From Bacteroidales bacterium UBA3143 (lineage in GTDB: Bacteria; Bacteroidota; Bacteroidia; Bacteroidales; Dysgonomonadaceae), in NCBI GenBank assembly GCA_002364735.1, contig DEZB01000050.1, positions 96,795-160,794 of the forward strand: DNA of 64,000 nt, read 5' to 3'. The notes under the pieces were generated by a model, which was given only the letters and a program-made list of their open reading frames with translations, was not told where the DNA came from and made no database searches. The position numbers were made by a program, and so were the translations under genes. Position 1 is the first letter of the stretch. Every line of letters begins with the position of its first letter. Shown piece after piece: positions 27,065-36,256 of this stretch.

Positions 27065-29701
27065 ATGGAATTAAAAAGCTACCAACAAAAGGTAATCGAA
27101 AATATTGAAGAGTATTTGACCTACGTTCAAAGAGAGAAGCACTTAGCCAATGCCTTCAATAAATATTGGGAAGACAAAATTGGACCTTATAATCCGTTGG
27201 ATGGGACAGGAATGCAACCTTATAAGAATAATATACCCAATGCTGCTCATGTTTGTGTGAAAGTACCAACTGCGGGCGGTAAAACATTTATTGCCGTAAA
27301 TGCTTTACACTCTATCTTCTCGGCTTATGATTCCAATAAACCCAAAGTTGTAATATGGTTAGTGCCATGGAGCAATTTATTGCAACAGACTGTCAGTGCA
27401 CTTTCGAATCCTGAACATCCCTATCGTCAAAAGTTAAATGCTCTTTTTAATCATAGAGTAGAGATTTATCAAAAAGAAGATTTATTGCAAGGGTCCAACT
27501 TTAACCCAACTGTGGTAAAAGATCAGTTGAGTATTGTTGTGATGAGTTTTGCGAGTCTGCGTGCAAGGAACAAAGATGATAGAAAGGTATATCAGGAGAA
27601 CGGACAGCTTGAACCTTTCATCTCGCAGTTTAAAGATGATGAGCACATACTGGAAGGTGTGGATGATACTGCCTTAATAAACATATTACGGTATTTGAAT
27701 CCTGTATTGGTTGTGGACGAAAGCCACAATGCTGAAAGTGATTTGAGTGTGGATATGTTGAAAAATCTCAATCCTTCGTTCATTCTTGATTTAACTGCCA
27801 CTCCAAAAGAAAACAGCAATATTGTGAGCTTGGTGCCAGCCATTGAGCTAAAAAAAGACCACATGGTGAAGCTCCCTGTAATTGTCTATAACAATCATGA
27901 CAAGACAGAAGTAATCAACAATGCTTTGCATTTGCAACGTAAATTGGAGGTGCTGGCAAAAAAAGAAGAGCTAGATGGAGGAAAGTATATTCGACCAATA
28001 GTGTTGTTTCAGGCACAACCCAAAACCAAAGATGACAACACAACTTTCGAGAAACTAAAAGAGCAGTTGTTGAGCCTCAATATTCCTGAAGAGCAAATCA
28101 AAATAAAGACAGCCAATATTGACGAGTTGAAAGGAGTTGACTTGATGAGCAAGGAGTGCGAAGTGAGGTATATTATCACTATCAACGCTCTGAAAGAAGG
28201 TTGGGATTGTCCTTTTGCATATATCTTAGCATCATTGGCGGATAAATCGAGTGCTGTAGATGTTGAGCAGATTCTTGGGCGTGTGTTGAGACAGCCTTAT
28301 GTGCAACGTCACGCTGCCTATCAGTTAAACCTTTCGTATGTATTGACAGCCTCTGCTAAGTTCAACGAGACATTGCAGAGTATTGTAAAAGGATTGCAAG
28401 AGTCAGGATTTAGCGAAAATGATTATCGCAAGTTGGATAAAATGACAGAAGATGAAAAGGAAGCTGTTGCTGTTAATCCGGTTGAGAGTTTCTTATTTCC
28501 TGAACAAACAGTAGAAGAACCTGAAGAGAAAATTGATACTGCAAGAGTCACCTTTGACCCTCATGCAAGTGATGAAGAACCCGAAACGCCATCAGTAATT
28601 GAAGAAATTGAAGCAATTGCAGAAGAAGAGAGTCGAAAACTAGAAGAACAAATAAAAAGACAGGAGAAACAACCTGTTGATGAAAACATATTTCAAGAAA
28701 TGGGGGATAAAGTGAAACGCTATAAAGTGAAAGAAGTCAATAAGAAGTTTGTTGACAAAATTGAGTTTCCTCAATTCTATATTAAAGTAACTGCAAGTGA
28801 TATTTTTGAAACAGACGAAGAGTTGCTCAACAGAGACTCTTTGTTAAAAGACTTCAAACTGTCTAATGAGGATATTAAGATAGACTTTGACCAAACCTCT
28901 TCTGATTTATATAAGGTTGATTTGGAGGAATCGAGCAAAAATGACTTTAGCCCTACCTTTACGAAAATAGAGGACAGCTTAGTAAAAGATCCAATTCAAG
29001 AATACATTTTAGCCAAACCAAAAGCCAATCAAATAACTGATATCACGCATCAGATTATGCAAATTATTGGTAAAATGTATCCCATACCTGACCAAGAGAT
29101 AAAAATGTACATTGGAAGGATTTTAAATAGTATGAACACGGAACAACTGCGTGAAATATTAGTGAGAAAAGAGAGTTTTACAACCAGATTGAAAAACAAA
29201 ATTCGTGGTTTAACTGATCTATATGCAGAAGACCGGTTTATGGATTTAATAAAATCAAAGCGTATTACCACTAAAGAGAACTGGAAGTTAAGTGAAGCAA
29301 TTGTACCAGGGCAAGTAAGTTCTTCAATCGGTAACTCTCTATATGAAAGAGAAAGAGTGATGAATAACTTTGAAGAACGTGTGGCTATGGAAATAGGAAC
29401 TTCTTCAAACATTGCTTTCTGGCATAAGAATTTGGAACGAGGTAAAGGCTTTTTTATAAACGGTTTTAAAGACAATCATTATCCTGATTTCATCTTTCAA
29501 ACTATATCAGGTAAAACCATTTTAGTAGAGTCTAAAGGAGACCATTTAGATGGCTCAGACAGCGAAGCAAAATGCCGATTAGGTAATGAATGGGAAAGAC
29601 TGGCAGGACATGATTTTGCCTACTTTATGGTGTTTGACAAGAAAGAAATTAATGGGGCTTATACATTGGAGAAAGCGAAGGAGTTGATAAGGGGGATGTA
29701 A
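27065..29701 (+). CDS. res: Type III restriction enzyme, Res subunit
   Basis: 878 residues. Superfamily 2 helicase: Walker A PTAGGKT (68-74), DESH near 217, a DLTATPKE motif near 240, and the second half with EGWDCPFA and QILGRVLRQP (about 378-420). The C-terminal end carries a PD-(D/E)xK-like nuclease: PDFIF...GKTILVESKGD near 807-823. With Mod it cuts DNA holding two unmethylated head-to-head sites, using ATP. A low-complexity acidic linker lies around 480-560. No frame break is seen, so the system looks intact. Confidence 0.9.
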   Translation: MELKSYQQKVIENIEEYLTYVQREKHLANAFNKYWEDKIGPYNPLDGTGMQPYKNNIPNAAHVCVKVPTAGGKTFIAVNALHSIFSAYDSNKPKVVIWLVPWSNLLQQTVSALSNPEHPYRQKLNALFNHRVEIYQKEDLLQGSNFNPTVVKDQLSIVVMSFASLRARNKDDRKVYQENGQLEPFISQFKDDEHILEGVDDTALINILRYLNPVLVVDESHNAESDLSVDMLKNLNPSFILDLTATPKENSNIVSLVPAIELKKDHMVKLPVIVYNNHDKTEVINNALHLQRKLEVLAKKEELDGGKYIRPIVLFQAQPKTKDDNTTFEKLKEQLLSLNIPEEQIKIKTANIDELKGVDLMSKECEVRYIITINALKEGWDCPFAYILASLADKSSAVDVEQILGRVLRQPYVQRHAAYQLNLSYVLTASAKFNETLQSIVKGLQESGFSENDYRKLDKMTEDEKEAVAVNPVESFLFPEQTVEEPEEKIDTARVTFDPHASDEEPETPSVIEEIEAIAEEESRKLEEQIKRQEKQPVDENIFQEMGDKVKRYKVKEVNKKFVDKIEFPQFYIKVTASDIFETDEELLNRDSLLKDFKLSNEDIKIDFDQTSSDLYKVDLEESSKNDFSPTFTKIEDSLVKDPIQEYILAKPKANQITDITHQIMQIIGKMYPIPDQEIKMYIGRILNSMNTEQLREILVRKESFTTRLKNKIRGLTDLYAEDRFMDLIKSKRITTKENWKLSEAIVPGQVSSSIGNSLYERERVMNNFEERVAMEIGTSSNIAFWHKNLERGKGFFINGFKDNHYPDFIFQTISGKTILVESKGDHLDGSDSEAKCRLGNEWERLAGHDFAYFMVFDKKEINGAYTLEKAKELIRGM

Positions 29702-29788
29702 ATCATAAGCACTTTCACAATTTAAGTTCAAAGTCTAGTTATTAAGCTTATTTACTGAAATTTCTATAATACACACATTAATATATTT

Positions 29789-30745
29789 ATGAATACACCA
29801 ATTGTAACTGAAAATTATTACAAAGAAAGAGAAGGGGTTCTTAAAGTAGCCATGGAATTAAATAAGCATGGCTATTTTTTTCGTGAAACATCGAATGGTG
29901 ATGTAGGGATTGATGGACAAATTGAAAAAGCAAATGAAAAAGGCCAGATAACAGGAAAGATTGTAGCAGTACAAATCAAATCAGGAAATTCCTATTTGAC
30001 CGCCAAAGAAGACCATTATATATTTTACCCTCAAAAAAAACATGCTAACTATTGGGCTAACTTTCCATTACCTGTAATTTTATTTGTCAATTACCCTAAA
30101 GATGAACGAGTATATTTTACAGATGTTCGATATCAGCTAAATATTCCTAACAAGAAAAACAATAATATCATACTTAATAAAAATATTTATCTAAATAGTT
30201 CAAATGTTCATCTTATTTTTGAAACTACCGGAGACTTTGGTATTCCATATCATACAATAGATAAAGTTTTTGATATTATGATAAGCTCAAATTCTTCCAA
30301 TCCAACATTTGATATAAGTTATCTCGATCTTTTTACACTAGGACTAACAAACTTATGTCGACACATTTACTTTGGCATGGATTTAGTTATTCACATTGCA
30401 AATTTCAATAACAGATCTGAGTTAGGTTTAGGAATTGGGTGTTATGAGCATGAGTTTCTCCATAACTTTACTAAGTTCATAATGAGTCAAAACCTTGTAC
30501 ACATAGATTATTCTGATTTTTTGATTGACTGGAAAGAACGAGAATTGCAACCGAGTTTTTATGCACGTTTAAACAATAGAGGAAGACAATTACTTGAATA
30601 CATAAAAAGCATTGAAGCTAAATATAAAGATCAATTACCATCTACGACATTAGTAAGAGAAAGAAATATTGGTATGATATTTTCTTCACAAAGTGATTAT
30701 TTAAGATTAGAGTTTGCACGAAAGCTAAAAGAAATCATACTGTAA
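29789..30745 (+). CDS. DUF4365 protein, PD-(D/E)xK nuclease-like N-terminus
   Basis: 318 residues. The N-terminal 125 residues match DUF4365: a helix with KEREGVLKV, then GDVGIDGQIE (39-48) and VAVQIKSGN (about 61-69). The D...Q-x-K arrangement is that of restriction-type nucleases. The remaining 190 residues are not recognised. It stands 87 bp after res and 55 bp before the cyclic nucleotide synthase gene, on the same strand, so it may belong to either system or stand alone. DUF4365 proteins are often in defence islands; a DNA or RNA cleaving role is inferred. Confidence 0.7.
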   Translation: MNTPIVTENYYKEREGVLKVAMELNKHGYFFRETSNGDVGIDGQIEKANEKGQITGKIVAVQIKSGNSYLTAKEDHYIFYPQKKHANYWANFPLPVILFVNYPKDERVYFTDVRYQLNIPNKKNNNIILNKNIYLNSSNVHLIFETTGDFGIPYHTIDKVFDIMISSNSSNPTFDISYLDLFTLGLTNLCRHIYFGMDLVIHIANFNNRSELGLGIGCYEHEFLHNFTKFIMSQNLVHIDYSDFLIDWKERELQPSFYARLNNRGRQLLEYIKSIEAKYKDQLPSTTLVRERNIGMIFSSQSDYLRLEFARKLKEIIL

Positions 30746-30800
30746 ACAAATGATACCTTAGAAAAATAAACAACATTATTCAATATATAAATTAAAAATA

Positions 30801-31691
30801 ATGAATGAATATAGTACATTAGTAACAAGTGCTCAATGGAGACAAAATCCTGAAAGAGATGCACTTATTGAGCGAAAATTTTTCAGTGATTCTATTGGTG
30901 ATAAATATGATGTTCAAAAATATATTAAACTTGCAATGAATGAAGTTGATGAAAAATACACACAAAAGACATTACAAGCTGGAGAAAGAGTAAAAATACA
31001 TCTTCAAAGAGAGCAAACATGGGCTACTTATAAATACCAAGGATCAGTGATGACTAAAACACATATCAAAGGCTATAGTGATATTGATCTTTTGACTATT
31101 TGTGATAAGTTTTACAGTTGGGATAGTTCTGGGGTAAATAAGATATTGGATTCAATAACTGAAAAACAACGCTTCTATCAAACTCAAATTGACAAATTGC
31201 AGTATGAGAAGACATTAGATTCTTATAAGGGAGATTCTCTAGATGATCTTAGATCAATGAGATTGACAAATGAAAGGGTTTTACAGAACACGTATGATAT
31301 TTGTGATATATCAAATCCCAAAGCAATAATGATAACCAATCAAGACTTGCATAGAGATGTTGACATAGTTACATCGAGCTGGTATGATGATGTGCAATCT
31401 ATAATTAGTGATAAAGGAGACTTTAGAGGAGTGCAAATTTACAATAAAGACAATCATTTAAAAGAATCAACTGACTTTCCATTTCTGAGTATTAAGCGAA
31501 TAAATGAAAGAGGATCATCTACACATGGACGAATAAAAAAAATGATTCGTTTTCTCAAGACATTAAAAGCTGATTCCAATCAAGATGTTAAACTCAATAG
31601 TTTTGAGATAAATGCAATATGTTACAACATCCCAACGACAGAGTATGATGATGCAACATATTTACAGCTTGTAATTGTTTTGTACTTATAA
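30801..31691 (+). CDS. CBASS cyclic oligonucleotide synthase (CD-NTase), cut short by an in-frame stop
   Basis: 296 residues before TAA. The nucleotidyltransferase signature is clear: G81-S82 ... D94-x-D96 (GYSDIDLL) and a third acidic site at D186/D188 (RDVDIV). Such enzymes make a cyclic nucleotide messenger on phage infection; with a TIR-STING effector the messenger is expected to be cyclic di-GMP. The same frame continues after the stop for 55 more codons (IVSVDGREYIFRG and on), reaching TGA at 31857-31859, which overlaps the ATG of the effector. A full protein would be 352 residues, the normal size. A single C-to-T change (CAA to TAA) explains the stop. Helices of the C-terminal lid are lost, so the protein is probably damaged, unless the stop is read through or is a sequence error. 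Confidence 0.85.
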   Translation: MNEYSTLVTSAQWRQNPERDALIERKFFSDSIGDKYDVQKYIKLAMNEVDEKYTQKTLQAGERVKIHLQREQTWATYKYQGSVMTKTHIKGYSDIDLLTICDKFYSWDSSGVNKILDSITEKQRFYQTQIDKLQYEKTLDSYKGDSLDDLRSMRLTNERVLQNTYDICDISNPKAIMITNQDLHRDVDIVTSSWYDDVQSIISDKGDFRGVQIYNKDNHLKESTDFPFLSIKRINERGSSTHGRIKKMIRFLKTLKADSNQDVKLNSFEINAICYNIPTTEYDDATYLQLVIVLYL

Positions 31692-31859
31692 TTCAAAAAG
31701 ATAAGCTCAGACTCAACGTATGCAAATCAGATTGTTTCTGTTGACGGACGAGAGTATATATTCAGAGGAAAACCTAATAGATTAACCGAATTTCAAAAAC
31801 TCAACTCAGAATTATTGAAAATAATTAACGACTTAATTAATCTAAAACTAATATCATGA
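31692..31859 (+). pseudogene. Separated C-terminal tail of the CD-NTase
   Basis: Fifty-five sense codons in the same frame directly after the TAA at 31689-31691. The peptide (FKKISSDSTYANQIV, then VDGREYIFRGKP and a leucine-rich helix) has no start codon of its own and looks like the natural end of a CD-NTase. Its TGA forms ATGA with the start of the TIR-STING gene. Confidence 0.8.
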
Positions 31860-32779
31860 AACCAAGAGTTTTTATAGGATCATCAAAAGAAGGAATTAGT
31901 ATTGCTAATATTGTTAAAGAATACTTTGAAACTGAATATGAGTGCTTTTTGTGGACGGATGATATATTTAAATATAATGATAATTTTCTAGAAACATTGA
32001 TGAAAGAAGCAAGTTTATTTGACTTTGGATTCATGATCTTCACCAAAGATGATATCATAAAAAGCAGAGGAGTTTCTACAACTACAGCTAGAGATAATGT
32101 TATTTTTGAATATGGTCTTTTTTTAGGAAGACTTGGTAGAGATAAAGCATACGTAATTAAAGATGTAAATATAAAGCTTCCCACAGATTTACTGGGTATA
32201 TCACTAGCTGATTTTGACTCAGATAATCTAAATGAATCTCTAACTAAAAGCTTGAAGAAATTAAAGCTTGAAATACAAGAAAAAGTAAATCTTGGACTCT
32301 TAGGCATGCTTCCATCAACAGTTTTGGCTATTGGGTATTATTATAATTTCGTAGAACTAGTTGGAGAGTATTTAGCTTCAGAAATAGAAATAGAAGTAGA
32401 AGGTGTAAAATTCAAAAAAGCTAGACTACATATTATTATACCAAAAGATTTAGACTCTGATTTAAAAAAGAAAGCTAAAATATACTATAAGAAAAACTTA
32501 TTTAAAGAACTTCAAATTGAAACTCCACACAGGAAATACCCTCTTTTTGTTTCAGTTAATACTGAGAATGATAGTTTGATTTTAAGTGATATGCCAACTA
32601 CTCTAAATGGAATTGATAAAGCTATTGAAATGTACTTAAGGGTTGGACATATTGGAAAGACTAATGAACAGCAATTATTGGAAGATAGAGAACTCAGAAA
32701 CTTTGAGATGGTGCTAAGAAAACTAATTGAAAACGATTCATATTCCAAAGAATATGTCAGAATTGAGATTGAGAAATAG
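31856..32779 (+). CDS. cap12: TIR-STING effector of CBASS (Cap12-like)
   Basis: 307 residues in two domains. The TIR-like NADase domain covers residues 1-145: RVFIGSS at 4-10, FLWTDD at 31-36, and RDNVIFEYGLFLG with probable catalytic E85. The bacterial STING domain (about 150-307) opens with MLPSTVLAIGYYYNF and later has HRKYP (R226) and DMPTTL (D245), places expected to face the messenger, and ends with the RELRNFEMVLRKL helix. In known systems cyclic di-GMP makes STING stack into filaments, TIR destroys NAD+ and the infected cell stops growing. The start overlaps the synthase end by 4 bp (ATGA). Reading frame and key residues are intact, although its synthase is not. Confidence 0.9.
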   Translation: MKPRVFIGSSKEGISIANIVKEYFETEYECFLWTDDIFKYNDNFLETLMKEASLFDFGFMIFTKDDIIKSRGVSTTTARDNVIFEYGLFLGRLGRDKAYVIKDVNIKLPTDLLGISLADFDSDNLNESLTKSLKKLKLEIQEKVNLGLLGMLPSTVLAIGYYYNFVELVGEYLASEIEIEVEGVKFKKARLHIIIPKDLDSDLKKKAKIYYKKNLFKELQIETPHRKYPLFVSVNTENDSLILSDMPTTLNGIDKAIEMYLRVGHIGKTNEQQLLEDRELRNFEMVLRKLIENDSYSKEYVRIEIEK

Positions 32780-34313
32780 ATTGGTTATAAGTTCTTTCAT
32801 AAATCTAACGTTTTCTGACACATTATTTTGCACATAATTTATATGCTCAAACGCTGATTTTACGGTACAAATTTTACGCTACTTTTTGATACACGTTTTA
32901 TGACACTGCTTGATGGACGTTGTCCCTAACTGTTTGCATTTTTAATTTTGCAGTCATAATTATAACATAGTCACTCCAAGTTCAAATCAAAAAAAGTAGA
33001 TCGGACTGCTCCTTTTTGTGTAAAAATAATCTTATTTTCTAGATATTGTAAATTCTGTGTTGCTGTTGATTCTGTGATTTTATAGATAGAAATACAACTC
33101 TATGTAATAAATATAACTTAACGCTTGTGTTAATTTAATATGCAAGTTGGTTTTGTCAGATTTATCACTTTCTTACTTGTTTAAATTATACTCTGACCAG
33201 TTTATCTTCTTCAAAAGGTGCAAACACATTGCTTGTTAAAAAGCAACTCTCTATATCGTTGCAATTGTTGGTTGATGGTGTAAGTAGTTGGTGTGTTAGT
33301 AGATAGCGGTGATTTGACAGAGTGTTTGTTTTGTAAGAGTTCAATTATTTACTGTTTAAAATCCAGTTTTTCGATGCGTTTTTTAAAATAACACGTAACG
33401 TGTTATTCTTATTTCCATTTGTTTTTAAAAATAACATGAAGCGTGTTGCTCTGTTTTCATTTGTTTATATTCATAAATTGAAGTGTTTACTATTTTAGAG
33501 TCTCATTTTTTTAAACAACGTAAACACTGTTGTGGTTATATTTTCATTTATCAACAACCTCGTTCTCTGTTTACGCTTATATAAACCATCATTTCAATAG
33601 ATGCTCTTCATTTTAGTCTGTTTTTGGTGGAAATAAGAATAACAGGTGTCCGTGTATTCTTATTTCCAAATTCTATTTGAATAAATGGACACGTGTTTGT
33701 TAAAAACAATGAAAATAATTTAGACTCTTATGCCCAGTATTGATGTTTTTAAAAAGATTAAATAGTAGTTGGAGCAGTGAAGTTGATAGTATCTAAAATC
33801 GAATGAGTAAGTGCTTTCATGCAACGGTTATTTCAATATGATAAAAAGTGAAACTGGAGAACACCTAGCATATGGTGTGATACTATATATGCTGATACCT
33901 TGATCATGAAATAGGGATTTCTTGTATATTGGGCATAGTTGGTACGAATTGCAAACTTGATGTATAGTACTTTGCCTACCATTACTTATACAAAATGTTA
34001 TGCAGGCATATTGCCCTTATACCCTTTGTCTCTCTTAACTATTACCTAATTGGTATATATCCGCAATTGTTGATGCTTTGTTTTCCTGTTCTGGCCTTTT
34101 TTTCTCATGCCACAAAGTTAGCACTTTTAAATTTATTGGGCGGTCTAAGCGCCTATACCTATAAATGATATACGTGAGGTCTAAACTTTTGAGTTACGAA
34201 TTTTGTATTGCATTGTGAAAAAACAACCAACGAACATAGGGAAGGTCTAACTCAAAAACTATTACTTTGTATTCGAAATGAAGATGGCTTTTACAAATCT
34301 AAAGAAATTTCCC
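32780..34313. other. 1.5-kb gene-free stretch with palindromes
   Basis: No frame of convincing coding character is found. Seen are a perfect inverted repeat AATAACACG-TAA-CGTGTTATT (33387-33407), a decayed copy (33430-33450), a 13-bp inverted repeat GGAAATAAGAATA / TATTCTTATTTCC (33629-33641 and 33655-33667) sharing TATTCTTATTTCC with the first, and TTTTGAGTTA/TAACTCAAAA (34187-34196 and 34248-34257) with three GGTCTAA copies around it. It separates the defence island from the next operon and may be a former junction. Confidence 0.5.
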
Positions 34314-34937
34314 CTAGTCCATCAATCCCAATCCTTCGTTTGCTGAGGCATCAGTGGGGTTGAACAGTTTCACCTTGTTGAACAACACTTTTGCTTCGTT
34401 ATAATTTCCTTGGAAATAGGAAGTCCACCCCAACATCAACAGACCGTCGTAAGCAAAAGGATAAAGCTCTACCACTTTTTTAAACAAAGTATGCGCTTTG
34501 TTATATTCTTTTCGTCCGTAGTAGACAAGCCCAAGACGATATAAAGCAACCGTGTTATTAGGATTTATCTCTAGAATTTTATTGTATAAATTAATTACCT
34601 CGTTCCACTTTCCTATAGCCGAAAGTGGCAGTATTAATCCAAAGCGAGCTTCTTCGGAGTAGGGTTTAAGTTTTTGAGCTGTAGTGTAAAAAATCACAGC
34701 CTCGTCAAACAGTCCTGCATTATAATTGAGCCAGCCCAAGCGCAGGTTTATTTCATACGAAGCGTTATGATTAACTTTTTTAAGTTCCTCCATTGCCGCC
34801 TTAAAATCTCCCTTTCTCTCCAACTCGTAACTTTTTGAGAAGGTGGTTTCTAGCACTTGTTGATTGACTTGCGCATCTACAGAAACTATTACTGTAGATA
34901 AAAGTATTATTGCTATCTTTAATTTTAAAAACTCCAT
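34314..34937 (-). CDS. TPR-repeat periplasmic protein
   Basis: 207 residues with a signal peptide (about 1-22, ending VDAQ). At least four tetratricopeptide repeats follow, one clear unit being NTVALYRLGLVYYGRKEYNKA. TPR proteins hold other proteins together; it is probably in the periplasm or at the outer membrane. It is the last gene of a six-gene minus-strand operon and overlaps the gene before it by 13 bp, so it likely works with the outer-membrane protein upstream. No specific function can be assigned. Confidence 0.7.
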   Translation of the reverse strand: MEFLKLKIAIILLSTVIVSVDAQVNQQVLETTFSKSYELERKGDFKAAMEELKKVNHNASYEINLRLGWLNYNAGLFDEAVIFYTTAQKLKPYSEEARFGLILPLSAIGKWNEVINLYNKILEINPNNTVALYRLGLVYYGRKEYNKAHTLFKKVVELYPFAYDGLLMLGWTSYFQGNYNEAKVLFNKVKLFNPTDASANEGLGLMD

Positions 34938-36256
34938 GATATTCCTCCTGTAAAAGTATGTTTTGTGAATTTATAATTTATTGAATTGCTTTCAATTCCC
35001 GACTCATAAACACGGTATTTTTCCTCTACATTTTGATTGATGTAACGAAAAATTAATTGTCCGTTTTTGTTAATCGGAACATAAATGCTACCCGTAAACT
35101 TATGATCTGATTTTCCAGGGATATTGGAAACGACATAACCCGCTGCTTCTATAAAACTCTCCATGTCTCCTATCAAGTATTGTCCGTTTAAATGAACTTT
35201 TCCTAGTTGTGCACCCGCCGAAATTCCAAACGTGTTGTAACTTAAACTGTTTTTAGAATCGGATTTAAAATAGACTCTCGGCGTAATGTAAAAGTTGGCG
35301 TTCGATAAAGGGTAAAATGTTACCCACGCTGAAAGCTGTGTAAATGATTCGTCGTAAATGTTAGCAAAGTTCACTTCTGCACCAGGGGATAAATTTCCAA
35401 AATGAGACCAGACAGAAGCGGAGAAAATATAATCGGAAAAATTATTGTCCACTTCCGTAAAAACTCGATTTGAATTATTATCTAACGTGCCTGCAAGATA
35501 CGACGTATTACCCCACAGAACACTTAATGCCGGAGACAAGTGAATTTTTTGGCCCAATATAAAATGGGGGTTAATAAAATACTGAAACTGATTGGTTTTG
35601 GCTGGAAACGTGGTTTTTGTCCCCCAATCCACTGTTTGTTCAAGGGTGCTTTGCAAATACGTTAAGTTGTGATTCAGTGAGAAACCCGGCACTATCTGGT
35701 GGCTCAAGTCAAAAGATTCAAAATGATAATATTCTAGAAAAAAAGCTTCACCGTAATCATCGTTAACATTGACTTTCCCCCCTAAATCGAGTGCGATTAA
35801 TTGATCGAAATCCGGATTGAAGCTATAACCACCTTCTAACGCCACACGCAATATTTTGCTTTTTTTAAATCCTATTTCACTTTTCATGTCGGACGAAAAA
35901 TTATTAGCCAGTTTCATCGCTTCGGCTTTTCTGCCCGAATAGACCAAACTGTAATAAACATACTCTTGTAGCCAGTCATATTGACTATCCATTTTGTATG
36001 CTTTCAGAAACCATTCGGATGCAGTGCGATATTTACCGAGATTGAAGAATGCAATTCCGGTACGCGCCTGCAAGAAGAAGAAGTCGATGCCTTGTTTTCT
36101 TGATAGGACTGAATAATCAATCAACTCTTGCCATTTTTGTTGCTGAAAGAGCTGGTACGATATTGTGTCAACTTCAATAAAGTTCAACTTCTTTTGTGCT
36201 GAAACATTCAGCAAAGAAAGAAACAAAAAAACAATTATTCCAATTCGTTTATACAT
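34925..36256 (-). CDS. Outer-membrane protein with N-terminal TPR-like part and C-terminal barrel
   Basis: 443 residues. A signal peptide ends about residue 20 (NVSAQ). Residues 25-130 look like TPR helices (YRTASEWFLKAYKMDSQYDW). From about 155 the sequence becomes alternating strands rich in aromatic residues and ends in GGISWSF, a typical outer-membrane barrel end with final Phe. It overlaps the transporter-peptidase gene by 22 bp and the TPR gene by 13 bp. A role in export or import of the pathway's product is likely, but is inference. Confidence 0.65.
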   Translation of the reverse strand: MYKRIGIIVFLFLSLLNVSAQKKLNFIEVDTISYQLFQQQKWQELIDYSVLSRKQGIDFFFLQARTGIAFFNLGKYRTASEWFLKAYKMDSQYDWLQEYVYYSLVYSGRKAEAMKLANNFSSDMKSEIGFKKSKILRVALEGGYSFNPDFDQLIALDLGGKVNVNDDYGEAFFLEYYHFESFDLSHQIVPGFSLNHNLTYLQSTLEQTVDWGTKTTFPAKTNQFQYFINPHFILGQKIHLSPALSVLWGNTSYLAGTLDNNSNRVFTEVDNNFSDYIFSASVWSHFGNLSPGAEVNFANIYDESFTQLSAWVTFYPLSNANFYITPRVYFKSDSKNSLSYNTFGISAGAQLGKVHLNGQYLIGDMESFIEAAGYVVSNIPGKSDHKFTGSIYVPINKNGQLIFRYINQNVEEKYRVYESGIESNSINYKFTKHTFTGGISWSF

